This document shows, in pieces, positions 36,086 through 49,100 of a stretch of 64,000 nt of DNA. The stretch is from Polytrichum commune. Lineage: Eukaryota; Streptophyta; Polytrichopsida; Polytrichales; Polytrichaceae. Under the pieces are notes generated by a model, which was not told the DNA's origin, ran no database searches, and saw only the letters and a program-made list of their open reading frames with translations. The position numbers were made by a program, and so were the translations under genes. Location of the stretch: contig OX485804.1 in the NCBI GenBank assembly GCA_950295325.1, positions 55,914,429-55,978,428 of the forward strand. The letters run 5' to 3'. How positions within the stretch are numbered: the stretch's first letter is position 1; each line of letters starts with the position of its first letter.

Positions 36086-36520
36086 TGGGATAATCATTGT
36101 AGTTCTCCTAACTAGGTGGTGCGACCAATTCGACTATGATTTTAGTTAGCCATATTTTTGGTTAGCTTATCCTTACTAACTTGTAAGTTAGTTAGGTAAT
36201 TCTCTTAACTAGATGGTACTGTTGTACTCTAAAGGTGAGTTTCCATGTAGGCCACTCACCCACTAGATTCTAGATAATAGTGGGCCGGAGGTGTTCTCGT
36301 GTAGATAAACACAAACAACTTACCAACCACATTCTGTTGGCCTACTAGAATGTGGAGGGCCGTGGATATGGGCCACTAGACTTCCATGCTCCCACTAAAG
36401 GAATTTTTAACCTACAAGTGCTAGTCACCGAAGGTTTTGAAGACCAATGGTCTAGAACCCCGACCTTGGTAACTTGTCAGAGGAGGTTAGTAGGTGGGCC
36501 TAGACTCTAGAAGATGAGAT

Positions 36521-37285
36521 TACACTAAATATTGTATTGTCACTTACAATTCAGAGGTACACAATGCTATATCTTTCTACTATTGATGTAGTTTTTTACC
36601 AAGTAAAGATGTGAATGCTCTATCATGTCCAAATAACCAATTTGACCTAAGAGATACACAATAAATAATAATAGCATTGCATAATGTTAGATAATAAAAT
36701 AATCTTCTGCTTAAGTACGCACCCGTTTAAGTACGCATCCCGGTTAAGTGCAATTTTTTTTTGAAAAAATCAAGGTTCATATTTTAATGTTTGGACATGT
36801 CACGCAGAGTCATTTGCCGCAAATGCATGAACTTTTTACGCTTGACATTCAATGTCAATTTGTCAATGCTTCGTTGAAACGTGTCAAATGATCATCGTAG
36901 TTCATCACACATTTGTCCAACTTCTGTTTAGGGGTTTTAACATCATTAGATATTAGCACTATTCGTTACAATATGTTCTCCCGATTGTCCCAAACTTTCC
37001 AGATGGCACCATCATTGACTTCATACTCCCGCCCCAATGGCCGATTGCTCGGCATGTTCAGCTTGCTTAACTTTGCAATGATTTCACATCGTCGGGCTTC
37101 GGTCAAGCGGGTTGTCTTAGGTTTCATCAGTTTCCCATTGCGATTCATTGAATCAAAGGGTCTAGAAAGCGATATGAGTCAAGTATGCATCTACCAACTA
37201 AGTGCACACCCACGACTCCGGTTCAAAGTGCGTACTTAAGCAGGAGATTACTATAAGTGACACTAAATACAATATTTAGTGTTAG
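36521..37285. mobile_element. MITE family 1, copy D, split by a nested element
   Basis: Left end TACACTAAATATTGTATTGT, right end ACTAAATACAATATTTAGTG. The two halves are separated by a 547 bp insertion at 36702-37248. Without it the element would be about 215 bp, the size of copy A. Confidence 0.78.
36702..37248 (-). mobile_element. Nested pogo/Tc1-type element with transposase HTH remnant
   Basis: Terminal inverted repeats ATCTTCTGCTTAAGTACGCA and the inverse ending GGAGAT, flanked by TA on both sides. The motif TTAAGTACGCA recurs just inside the left end. On the minus strand, 37148-36966 encodes a 60-residue piece with LTEARRCEIIAKLSKLNMPS and GAIWKVWDNRENIL, which resembles the helix-turn-helix (CENP-B N-terminal type) of pogo transposases. 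The catalytic DDE domain is absent, so it is an internally deleted, non-autonomous copy. Confidence 0.68.
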
Positions 37286-37299
37286 CTATACCAAATAGT

Positions 37300-37650
37300 C
37301 CTATTGATGTGGGCCACAATAATTTTCTAGAACCCCATGCTAATTTTTATAACTAGAAGTAATGCATGCCGCATTAAGTTCCAACCCACACATAATTTAT
37401 AGTAGAAAATTAGCATGGGCCACACTATTTTCTTTTCTAGAAAATTAATGCAAGTGATTACCTTATTTTGTGCTACTTTTGTCCTATAAATAATATTCAA
37501 TGTGTTGGGTGGAAGCCTGCATGAAGACCTAGGGCAGGACCGAGGGTCTTAACCCCACATTGAATTCCACCTTGATGAGAAAATTACGGTGACCCACACT
37601 AATTATTTCCATGCTAAATTTTCACCCACACTAATGAAATCGTTTAGTGT
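37300..37650. repeat. Dispersed repeat, copy 2
   Basis: Related to 13420-13700 (shared GTGCTACTTTTGTCCTATAA-like and GTGTTGGGTGGAAGCC-like blocks). In both places it lies directly beside a family 1 MITE. The ends carry TGATGTGGGCCACAA and TAGTGTAGG. Confidence 0.45.
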
Positions 37651-38636
37651 AGGTGGCGCATACCCCACGAGATTTCATCTACATTTGGGCGAGTTTGTCC
37701 TTATTCCCACCAGAATCTGGTGGGCGAGCGGCCTCCATGGGAGTGAGCACGCCAGGCTCAAATTTCTTACCTTACGTGACTCTACTTTAACGCCGTGAAT
37801 CCACGATGGAAAGCTACAGCGTCACGTCCACTCTCGTGCCTGCCCAGTCACCCACCCGCTGGCTATGGCCACCTCCCCGCGGCTATGGCGGCCATGGCCA
37901 CTCTCTTTCCCCACCATTGCGTCGCACTTGCTCATTCCTTGCTGAACTTACTTGCAAGTCGCGCACGGCGCAGGTGCCCCACTGCCACACGGGCACTCCT
38001 AAATGCTAACTTATTAACTTGCTGCAGCAACATAAGTTAGTGTCAGGGAAGAGGGAGTTTCCTTGACGGACGCGATGGCGGAAGGCTTGGCCATGGTCAG
38101 AAACCGTGAAGTGGCCGTAGCCATAATTGCCATAGCCAGCAGCATCCATTGGAGGTGAGTGGAAACAAGAATAGCTTGCTCTTGGCGGCCCCAATTCTTC
38201 CATGCCCTCTCACCTCAGACACACCTCCAATCATTCCTTCTGGTTTTCCTTTTCTCCTCGCCTCCCTGGACGCAGCTGCATACTTAGGAGAGCCAGACAA
38301 GCAGAAGCTGGTTCGCTGGCCGCGGACGTGACGTGACGTGATTTGATTAGGTTTCACATGGATGGTGGAGGTTTCTAGATCGGGTGTAGGTCGCTTAGTT
38401 TAGCTTTCCTGGACTTCGTTCAATCCTTCGCAGACATCCTTGTTGTTGCTCTGACTTTATCTGTATGCTTGGCTCGCATTTCTGTGTAGTCTAGTTCACT
38501 TCTTCCAGCAAGGGAGTACCAAGCGGCCCGCAGATATCAGGTAATTAATTCCCTGGAGCTGGATTCTGGTGAATATTTGTTTGTTGTTTGTCAGGTCGTC
38601 CTTGTACATGGGACATGGCAGGATTGATAGGTAAAC

Positions 38637-38852
38637 TTGACTTTCGTAGAATGTGGACCATGTGGATGTAGACAATTCACTTCTGGATGCATACTATGTC
38701 ACCACATTGCTGCTGTGAGAGCTTTTGCGGGTTATGAATTTCCTCCCACGTCGTTTGGTTCTTCTTTGTTGTTGGAATCTTATTGCAAAGTTCGGTGTCA
38801 AGAGTTCTCCCACGTCAAAGGCAAATTGGATAGTGGAAACTCTTCCATTTGA
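38637..38852 (+). pseudogene. MULE/FAR1-type SWIM zinc-finger fragment
   Basis: A 71-codon stretch with the SWIM pattern C-x-C-x(9)-C-x-H: CGCRQFTSG-C-IL-CHHIAAV, then YEFPPTSFGS and ESYCKV, the arrangement downstream of Mutator-type (MULE) and FAR1 transposase domains. No transposase core is found nearby, so it looks like a leftover fragment. It lies about 1 kb upstream of the RING-H2 start codon and may be within that gene's leader. Confidence 0.5.
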
Positions 38853-39889
38853 AATTCAAACCTTCACAGATTTGTGGAAGGTGAAACTAATCTCTCCGGA
38901 AAGAGGAAACGGATGTTCGATGGGAGGAGGTGAGAAGGACGAGGGGGTGGGGGGGAGTTGGTCATTTGCATCTCAGTCATAGGTTTTTTTTGGTACCTAC
39001 TGTTGTCCAGGTTGCAAAGAAGATGCACAGCCACATGCATGAATGATAAGACTGAACTTCATCGTTGGCACTGAACTAAGCTCATTCGTTTCAAAAAGGA
39101 CACAGTTAAAGTTTTATGTCGGATAGTGCAATTCAACTTGCTTACTGAAGTGGTAACCACGGGTAGAATAAAATCTCCACTCTGCAACAAGTAAGCACCA
39201 CAAAACTGTATTCTTGTCTTTCTGAAAGACCTGGACCACATACAGCACACTATGCACAGTGAAGGGCTGGCTTATTTATTCCTATGGAAGTGTCCCAGAC
39301 CACCGTCCTTTTCATTAGACTAAGATCATGATTTTGTGATCCAGAATTCCCCTTTCATTTTTGATTCATGGAGTCGTCTCATGCACCTATCATGTTTTTG
39401 TTAAATCTTTTTAGAAAACTGTGGCACCCACCTGCTACAAAAAAGTGCAAAAGGGCAAGGTGCACGGTGATTGGTTAGTCTAAGATTACATTTTAGATTC
39501 AGGTGGCCAGATAATGAACACATGAAGTTGAAGGCTTATTGTACAGGGCTTGCAGGCAATGGTTCGGAGACTTTTTTTGGATTTGTCAGTAACTTGTAGG
39601 GACTTGAAAAGGCTAGTTACCTCCTAATCAAGCTGAGAAAACTGGATCCTAGTTAACTGCATGGCTTATCACCACCTTTCAAACATGTAGGGTGCAGGAC
39701 ATGAGTTTGATGCTAATAGCACTACTGGCATGTATAATGAGACTCGTTAAAGTACTCCTTAAATTTCATTTAGTGTTTGCATAAACACATATTAACTTAG
39801 GAAGTACCTAACCAAAAATTTCATATTAATGTGCAGGTAACCTAGAGCTGTGTGCAGTAACTTCAACTGCATCCACATCAAGTGCAACC

Positions 39890-42290
39890 ATGTTGCCAGG
39901 TGTAGAAGTTGCGCGAAGGCGCCGGATACGGTCTCCAGCCAATCGGCGCGAACCGGATCCTGTTCATAGCTCCCATATAACTCCCAATTCATTGGATGGA
40001 CGCCGTTCCAGAGGAGGGAATTCCTCCAGCTTAGCACACCACCACCACCACCACCATCACCATCACCACCACCACCATCATCACTATCATCACCATCCTT
40101 CTCGCTCTGGCCCCCGAACTTCAGGAACTTCATCAACTCAAGCTCGGCGACTGGTATATATCCATCACTTTGTATTTGTGTTTCCTTTTCAAGTTGACTA
40201 ATCATATATGCAATTTGGAATTCCTTTAGGGTTCAGCTGGGCTTCACAGCTCATGGCAGTTGTCAGACTACATGGAAATTACTCAACTGAAAAGAGCAGT
40301 CCAGAATAGTACAGGAAAGCATAAGATTCTTGATGAGAACTGGATGCTTTCATTGGTATTCAAGATATATCCTTTCTCATCCAATATAAAGATACTCATG
40401 AGGCCTGGCCACACTCCATAATGTGAAGGGCCTAACATCAATTGAAAATTGCACTTTAACATTATCATTGTTAGCACCTTTGCCATTATTATCATAACAT
40501 TCCTATGTCCACAACTGGTAGTAAAGTTAACATTGACTTGATCAGTCCTTTTTTGGGCCAATCAAATACAACCTCATTTTGATCTAAACCTTGAGACTTA
40601 TCAATATGAACTTGGCACTAAGTGATATCTTAACATTTTGCTTAACATGATGTGACACATCATAAGATTTGATGGTAACTCCAACATTAGGTGTGGATGT
40701 GCTGGATGTCTGTTATCTCCTAACATTGTTTTACCAAGGACTCACCACTTGGTGTGTTAGGGCTCTTGACTCAAGAGCTCAGGTTTTCTGTTGTACGTTG
40801 GCTAGTGTCTGTCTCTTGAGTGATAAGCAGCACATGGTGATAAGATTTTGTTGGTTGACATTATTGTGTGTTTATATGAACAGCAAGACCTTCTGCAGGA
40901 GCATCGGGCAGCAGCTTCTCAGCAACAAAACAACAATTTGAGCTTACTAACTTCCTCAGACACCAGTCTTCCCCCATCGGGCTCGCGGGGATTTAGAGGA
41001 TTTCGGGTAGATGAATCCAGGTTATCAAGACTGGCCATGCTTTTGAGAGGACAGTCCAATGAACGCAGGTTGCAAGGTGCTGCCAGAGAAGCTCGTGACC
41101 GACTAGATGAACGTTTGCGCTCTACTACGCTTGCGGCTCCAAGGTTGGTCTTTTTACCAAGGCAACAAGTGTTTTGGTTGCTAGTAGGTCCCATGCAGAC
41201 AACTGAACAATCCTCACATTAAATCTACAGAATTATTTAAATAACCTTATCTGAGGTTTTGTGCCTTTCCAGCTTTGTTCATGCCTAGATAAGTAATTGC
41301 CACCCAAATTTGTTACATCTCAAAATGAAAGTGACCAGGGTTTAATGTTGGATCACTGTTGATATCTTTCATATCGTTTAAGTACTAACTCAGCATTTAG
41401 CTAGACATTCATGCAACAATGATTCAATTCATAAATCAACCTTTTAGGTCTCGCAACTTCAAATCTAGAAGCAAAAACATTAAATTGCAACCCAATGTTG
41501 TAGTTCGATGTGATTGAATCAATATGAAATCAGTGTTGACATATGAAGCCAAAGGTTTGTGATGTATTCAGCATTGAGATTACTGGTACAACATGCCTTG
41601 CAGACTCTCTTTGTGTGACCGCAGAAAGCAGCCTAAGCTGAGACATTCAGTTGATGAATCCTGTGACATGGGATAATCATCATCTCACAATTGTTTCTGG
41701 CATGCAGACGATCAACTATCTCAGCTCCAGGAAATGCACTATATGATGCCAGTGTGCTGTTCTCTGACACTGATGAGGAGGAGAATCTGTGGAGTGATGA
41801 TGAGGACTGGGAACGAAGCATGAGAGAGTGGCTTGCAGCCTGGGCCCCCAGCCTTGAAGACCGGTGGCAGCCGGATCTGTTTGGTGGGAATCACCGCTCT
41901 GCAGCAGCCAACTTCCAACCTCATAATAAACCCAGAGAAGGCCTCAGTAAAGCTGCTATTAATGCTATAAAGCGTGAGACTTATGGGTTGACGAGAGTGC
42001 CCGAAACCAGTAGGGATCAAGAAGACTGCCCAGTTTGCTTAGAAAAATTTATTTCAGGACAGGCACTATTATCGTTACCTTGTAATCATAGATTCCACCC
42101 CGACTGCCTCACCCCATGGCTCGAGGGCCACGAGCAGTGTCCATACTGCAGGGCGCACGTGGAAGGCACAGTGCAAAGTGAGCCAGAGTGTGGTGGGAGA
42201 GATATACTCTCAATTCACACTGATGACTTCGTCTCGTGGTTGTCAGTAGTGGAGCAAGGCATGAATAGGTTGAGTCATGGTGGATCCTGA
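39890..42290 (+). CDS. RING-H2 E3 ubiquitin-protein ligase with poly-histidine tract
   Basis: Coding exons: 39890-40153, 40230-40355, 40884-41143, 41708-42290. Phases agree and give 410 residues. The C-terminal RING-H2 finger (about residues 324-364) reads CPVC, then C-x-H-x2-H-x2-C within LPCNHRFHPDC, then CPYC, the C3H2C3 set that binds two zinc ions and recruits an E2 enzyme. The middle is basic and helical (LSRLAMLLRGQSNERRL), then acidic (FSDTDEEENLWSDDEDW). The N terminus is Arg-rich and followed by 16 His in a row, a Tyr and three more His (residues 50-69). There is no membrane segment, so it is probably a soluble nuclear or cytosolic ligase. The start is the first ATG after a possible leader intron acceptor (TGCAG at about 39837). 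Family is sure; which plant orthologue is not. Confidence 0.88.
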
Positions 42291-42696
42291 CCCACATCCA
42301 GCCTCTCATGATTTTGTATCTTGTGCTACAGAATAGGCAGGGAGAATTTACTGTTTTATACTACGAGGTCAAGACTGAAGTGGCACACCTTTTCATGTAT
42401 TTGGTCTTAGTGTTCACGTCGTAGCCTGGCTTATATACTATATGGGAGCAGTGTCTCTCCTTCACACTGGCCCAGGCTGGCTTCATCCTTCATCTTGCTC
42501 TCTTCGTATTGTCATCAATTCGTGTCATCAACTTTATCTTCTTCTGCAAGTGCTTATTGCTGTGCGCACTTCTATTGTTTCGATGTTGAAAGGCAATTAG
42601 GGTTACTACCTAACAGGAGACTGGTTCATGGCCTGGCTGGAGCAAGATGTATGGCAGGTGTGATGAAGGTCAATGAGAATTTCATGTGGACTAAAA

Positions 42697-42953
42697 CTAC
42701 ACTGTTTTGTCTAATTAGTGTGGGTTGGAATTCAGTGTGGCCCACATAATTTTAATAGTACTTGCCTTGAATTAAATTAGTAATTTTTAGTACTTGCCTT
42801 GCCTTGAATTTTTCATCCAAACATGCATACAAAAAAGCCCACACTAATTTCTCATGCTGGATATTTCAGTATGCCACTTCAAATTATAATCAAAAGATAG
42901 TGTGGGTAATTGGGAAATAGTATGCTCCACATTAATTAGACAAAATAGTGTAG
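42697..42953. mobile_element. MITE with CTACACT ends, 3' of the RING-H2 gene
   Basis: 257 bp. The left arm CTACACTGTTTTGTCTAATT and inverse right arm AATTAGACAAAATAGTGTAG pair almost fully. The outermost bases match family 1 (CTACACT), but the rest differs, so it is a related family. Confidence 0.72.
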
Positions 42954-43589
42954 CTTGGACCCGTGTTGTCCCCGCCTGTTGCACCTATGCATATAAGGAT
43001 AAAGTTGATTTTTTACTCTCTTTTTTAAACTTTTGGTCTCCCTCTTATTGCAACCCTCAACCCCTACCCTTTTAACTCTGTCTTTTTACTTATATTTGGG
43101 ATGCCGAGTGCGCCCATGCATATGACTTTTAAATTCATGAGGTTTAAAAGAGCAATACGATGTGTACTTTGAAATATGGGAAATAGTGTGGGCAATGTAT
43201 AATGTAAAATACCACGGAAACCCTATAGTATGGGCCACATTATACACGACCTTGCAAGAAAATAGGATGCATCCGTAGAAATGTTAAATCAAATACAAAT
43301 ATTACATCTTGTAACATAATGCAGAAGTCACAACATACTTGAAGGTGGTTTTTCCAACAAATATGGAACGTATTTGACCCTATTATGGGTGTTTTCAATT
43401 ATGCATACATTTTGGGGCAATGGATCGGCTAAGTTCTTATTTCATTCATTTGGAGATTTTTGTTTCAAGTCTCACAATTGGAGTAGAGACGTAAAAGTCA
43501 TGGGAGGTTGGACAAAAAATTTGTCTAATTTGTTGAAAGGTCACACAAACCCTCCAGTTGCATTCGATATGAACTGCAAAATGATGTTT
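42954..43589. other. Intergenic region, no gene seen
   Basis: AT-rich; a stretch at 43190-43250 again shows GTATGGGCCACATTATAC motifs like those of nearby MITE-like repeats. No gene is supported. Confidence 0.4.
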
Positions 43590-44845
43590 GTATATTGAAC
43601 ACATTGTCCGGTCTCATTGTAACATGTAATTTATCAATGTTGTCATCCAACTTAACTGTAAGGAGACAATGCTAGCCCATGGGATGGTTTGACTTATCAG
43701 GCTAAAATGGGGAGTTGGGGATTTTAAAGCCACCTTTTGTTAAGCATGAGAATTGTGGAGTATTTTAGAGCATTTAAGTGGATTTGTTGCATGGATCAAC
43801 ATGAGGGGATGTAGCATGGTTTTAAATATTTTGGTAATAGTAGATGTATGGATATCTTTATGTACGTTCGTTGTGAGGATGGTGAGGGTGATGTACCAAT
43901 TGGCATCTTCCAATGTATCCACTAATATTTTATATGTAAGTTGTTTGCATTGTGTAGCCAATGTTGGCTTGCAGTCTTGGCAAGAGGTGAATTCAATGAA
44001 GTGGAGACTAGAGTTTTGTATGGTGCAGTGGGTGGTGTTTTTGGTTGTATTTTTTTATTCATATGTTTAGTTTTAGTGTGGCGAGGCACTGACAATGCCC
44101 ATGTGTACATAGGCACGGGTATAGCCATTCGGGTATTGTGTTTGCTGGGGCGGGGGAATCCTAGGTGTGTACTAGCATTCATCAGTGTTCTATCTCTATT
44201 CTTACTTTGTGAGAGGAGGAGTTTGTGTAGCTACTAGATTGCTTTGTTATGTTTGGATGTTTGGATGTTATTGATGATAAGGTTGGTGCACATTGAGACT
44301 AGGTGGAGACACGTATCAACCTACTTGAGTGGGCATAGAGGGCATATAGGTGATGGGAATTGTGTTGGCCATATGGTACGTTTCCATTGGTTGTCCATGC
44401 ATTTTCCATATCTTTATGTGATTGGGGCATATGTGCATTTCAAGGATGATCATAAGTGGTTAGAGGGGGTTGAGTGGACAAGGGGGTTGTTGAGTCATTT
44501 TGCAATGTATGGGTATTGTGACATGATTGTCTTTGTGAGTTGCCTCTAGTATTCCTTTTGGATGTATGCTTTAGGGTGTCGAATGGGAGCTTTATTGGGT
44601 TGTTTTGATAGTATTTTGGCATGTGTGGATGTGTGTCTTAGGGGGTGGGGGGGGGGGGTGTTATGTGGTATTGGTTTGTTAATGCCAAATTTGGCGAGTT
44701 GGTTGAAGATTGGCATAAGATTGTTGCATATATATTGGCCATTAAAATGTCTAAGAGACGCCAAAATGAGTTTGGTACCCAATGAACTAATATGGAAGGT
44801 CATGTGTTCAAACCTCCACATTGACTCCAAGCATGCACCCACAAC
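43590..44845 (-). mobile_element. Second dual-endonuclease-type retrotransposon remnant (3' part)
   Basis: Read on the minus strand this is again A/C-rich, and one frame gives, near 44320-44270, CPLC-x9-H-x4-C with the same VDT-x-LH core as the 5' element (PDT-x-LH). A KHN follows exactly 14 residues after the last Cys, as RHN does in the first element. Then RTLMNAS (first element: FTLMNAG) follows at the same distance. Further on, LVDTLEDANWYITLTIL aligns with LIDSIASRGWKIEPLIV of the restriction-like domain. Several stops interrupt it, the RPD piece is not clear, and the reverse transcriptase is absent. It is a truncated, older relative in opposite orientation. Confidence 0.72.
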
Positions 44846-46160
44846 TTACCGAACATGGAAAGTTATGCATGCGAAACAACCAACTCCCTACTAAAACTCC
44901 GGTTGAGTTAAAGGATAACTCTATTGTTCAAAGTAGATTTCTTTTAGTGTTTTCATGTGTCGTTGAGTTCATATCATGGGGGCTTCATAGAATACTTAAC
45001 ATGTTAATGAACATAACATGTTTTCTAAAGCACTTGTAGAATTTCAAATGTTGGTTATGATGGATACTTTAAAAATATTGTTTTGATAGACATAATATTT
45101 TGAAGGTTGGATTCCACAATTGAGAGATTTGATTATCAATTATTATGATAGATCAATTCTAAAATTGGATTTGTAAAGCCCTAATTCCCATTTAACAATT
45201 GGTGTCATAAGCAATAAACATTCTTCTTGTATTTTTATCAATATAAAAGTTTAATGTGGATTGATATAAATAAAGTAAAAAATGGATGAAAAATCGTAGG
45301 ATGAGAAAGCCACTAGCGGAGCGCGACACCAGTGAACGAACAGATTCCCCGGCATGGATGAGAAACATCACCACTGGGACTATTTTATTTTATTTTATTT
45401 ATTTATTTTAGACATGGCCGATCGATGGGCGGGTGCTAACCCCGGCGAGCCGGCGGGCGGGAAAGCTCAAGAAGGAGGAAGTGTCCAAGCGTCTCTCGTT
45501 TATAGCTTCCAACTATTCTCCATCCATCCCTCACGCCAAATCGTTCGTATTGTTGGACGAGAGTGTTAAGGAATCTCGTCTCGACTCGTCTCGTCTCTGG
45601 GTTTCGATGGTTTTCTCTGCTTACTAGACAGCGAGCTGCATTTTGGTGAAATTGTAGTTGTGCGTTTTGTTGGGGTTTGGGTTTCAGTGCGTCCAACAAT
45701 TTGCATTGTTTGTGTAATGACGAGATTTGACAGCCAGAGATCGGGCGCGAACGAGCCAGGAGAAGCTCTTCATTGGCATAAAGGTTGTGTCTAGATTATT
45801 ATCCCACCGAGGAAGAGCTCGGGTTGCGCTGTGGTTCCCAATTAGGTTACAGGTGGGAAAAAGAGCGGATTATCGGAAGAGCAGAGTCATTTGCTGGAAA
45901 CAGGAGGAGGAGGAGCGTGAGGGCAAGCTAAAGGAGGATGACGATACCTGTGGGAGGCTTTCGAGGGTTTCTGTCGAGCTGCGATTGTTGTTTGGAAAAA
46001 AATATGTTGGCAAGTCGATGTTAGCTCGCATGGGGGTTTTAAGATTTTAAGCGCAACTTTCATCCTCAGCAGTTGGAAAATCCTCACAACAGGTTTTAGG
46101 GATAGAAAACACAAGGGTTATTAATATCTTTCTTCTCTTCGCACAGTTTGTTTTACCAAC
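44846..46160. other. Upstream region and probable leader of the SAWADEE gene
   Basis: No coding gene is supported. From about 45400 the sequence becomes GC-richer, with short ATG frames that lack family features, consistent with a promoter and 5' leader before the ATG at 46161. Confidence 0.4.
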
Positions 46161-49100
46161 ATGGGGCGCACTCCATTGAACGGAGGCACTGCCTTCCGGT
46201 TCCTTCCTTCCGAGGTACTCCGACCTGCATTCTCCCGTCGCCAGCAATAATTTTTTTCGGGAACTCGCTTACGACCGTGTTTATGGCAGTAGTAGATTTG
46301 TGCCTTCTCAATGCTGGAACGAGGAGTGCTACGGAATTTGCATGCGGAAAGCTCTGTTTCACATTGCCACTCGCAGTTGTCTTCTTTTTTAGAAATAGGG
46401 CAGAGCGCCAAATTTTCCCGCTAAAAAATCTGCGTACAAATTCCAGGAAGCTTTTGACAGAAACCTACAGAAAACATGGTGCATGAAATTTGGTCTGAAA
46501 ATCTGTTATGTAGGTTTCCGAGTGCAATTGACGAGGAGTGCCAATGTTCAATAGCTTGCTTGCCTACATAGTTAGGGCTTTTAAAACGAAAAAAACAAAC
46601 AAATTCCAGCGGGGAAGCTCCTGATTCTAAGCTGTATGGAATCATTAAAACTGAAAGTTTGTAGGTAGCCCGGACAAATTTATGGATAGATGTTGTACAA
46701 TAATTCCTGAGCAGGAGGATTTCTGTCAGTAGCCATCCTTAAACGGCAAGTTATGGTTATGGTAATCGAGAGAACCTATGTACAGTTCAAACCTAATTTA
46801 TAAATTTCCTGGTCCAGCCACAATAATGTTTATAATCTTGAAATAATAATGTTGTTTGGTTGTGATCAGGTTGTGGACATGGAGAAGGCTCTGGATGCAA
46901 GTGCTGGGGCAACTCCAGCCCGTAGCATTGTTGAAGGACTCGCTGACAAGTTCACGTATGTATTCTTGTGCTTTATTAGCTACAGTCACCTTTTGAATGT
47001 GTCCAATTGTGCTTGAAGGTAATTGTGAACTTGAAAGGAAATGCACGTATCGAGTTTCCTTTTAGTCTGTGTCGTCAGCTGCTTTGATCACTCATGGCAT
47101 GTCACAGCATTGTTTGTAGAAGTCTATAAGAGCAGTCACATGTATTAAAACATCAAAGGTGGACCTTAGTGTCTTGGTCTATTTTATAGACTTCTTCTCT
47201 CATCGCTTATTTCATCTTTCAGTCAACATATGTTTCACTTCTTAGCATTTTACAGATATCTGGGATTATATGTCGAGAGCGTTTAATATATACTCCCTCC
47301 GTCCCAAAATTATTGTCCTACTCCCCGGAGTCTAATATCTCAAAATGTTTGTCCGCCTATGCAATGGTGTTTGTCTTGTGTTGACAAAGAAATGTGTATG
47401 GAAATAGCTGTGATTGTTTTTTGTGACCAACCAGTGGGTGGTTTTGTTCAGCAATTCCACAGAACGGAACGGTCAAAGACCTGTTCAATGGAAGCAGGTA
47501 ATATTCCCCACTTACTTGGACAACCATATTTTCTGCAATTAGTTTAGAAATTCTGTACCCCGCATAGAATTCCACAGGCTGACAACCTTTGTCACTGTGT
47601 GAACCCGAGTTAACAACTCAAAGCTGTTGAGACTTTTACATGGAACATGTTTAGGTCAGACAGTCCAGATACCTATTTTGGTTGCTCTCATTATTTGCAT
47701 ATAATGTTTTCACTTCTAATGAAGATGCGTAACTGGAGAGAGCAGGTGTGGAATTGGTTTCAAAATCGCCGACATGCACAAAAAGCTAAAATTGCCAAGA
47801 CACCTGATAAGCTAAAACCTGCTGGGTCAGGCTCTGAAACACCTCCCGCAGCCAAGGTTATTGCAACAGCAGCAGCAGCAGCATCACCAGTGCAGAGTGA
47901 GAATATTATTCATTGTGATGATTTACATTGAAGATTTGATTTTTGTTTATAACAAGTCTCATTGAGAACCTAAGTGTCTGTTCTCATGTTGTTCCTCGCT
48001 GTTCTGGGGTTTGTGGGTAGTTTTCTGGAGAATAAAACTACTCATCTTTTTTAGCCAATGGGACAGTTATGGTACTGCATATATGTATTCTGGCCAGTTC
48101 CATATGAGGTAGTGATTTTCCACATGTAGAAGCATATCTATTGCCTGTTATGGGGAGACTTAGAACTTGTATGTAACCTGCACATTGGAGGGCTTCTTTA
48201 ACTATTATGAGGTCATTGTATTCCCTTGTGATGGTTTAATAGGATGCAGGCAGGTTTACTGAATATAATTCATTGGCAGGTGTTGTGAAAAAGCAGAGTG
48301 ATGTCCCAATGGACTTTGAGGCGAAGTCAGCAAGAGACGGTGCATGGTATGTGCTTAGGTTTTCTATCTGTTTCTACAACTGTCATTGTTTAAACCTGTT
48401 TTCTTATATAAAATATGAGAAAGTAAACCGGCGTTGTTCCATATTCTACGAACATCTCTGTAGGTGGAAATTGTCATATGTTGAAAAACTCACGAGAAAC
48501 TGCTTAGTATGGATGCAGGTATGATGTATCCACTTTTGTCAGCAAACGCACAGGAGAAAGTGGTTTGGCAGAAGTTCGAGTGAGATTTGCAGGGTTTGGA
48601 TCAGAGGAGGATGAGTGGGTGGACATCGCTACAGCAGTTCGCCAACGATCACTCCCATGTGAAACTACTGAATGTGTGGCAGTAATTCCTGGTGATTTGA
48701 TCCTCTGTTTTCAGGTCTGTCAAAGCAGTTCTATCTCAAAACCTTAGAAAGCTCTTGTTATCGAGTCGGGTCAAAAATCCCTGCACTGCACACACCTTCA
48801 TATTTTTATAAATAGAGTAACTAGATAGACAGAATTTTTTTACAGAAGTGGGAAATGTGGAAATCTTGGTTGTTGACTTACAAATGGCAAGATAATTTGT
48901 GCATTGGTGATGCAACTTTACCATCTTTTGTATGAAAAATTCTGCAGAAAATTGCAAATTGATGGCAGGTGACTTTGATCTTTACTTCTTACACAAGCAG
49001 TTTCTATCTAACATGATCCTCTATTAAGCAAACTAAGTTGGTTACCACATGTGTGGCTACAAGAACCTTCAATAATTCCAAAGATTTATGCAATTCTATA

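Noticed and set aside
45354-45627. Small genes ahead of SHH
   Set aside because: Short frames in a GC-rich leader with no family features; better explained as 5' UTR and promoter.
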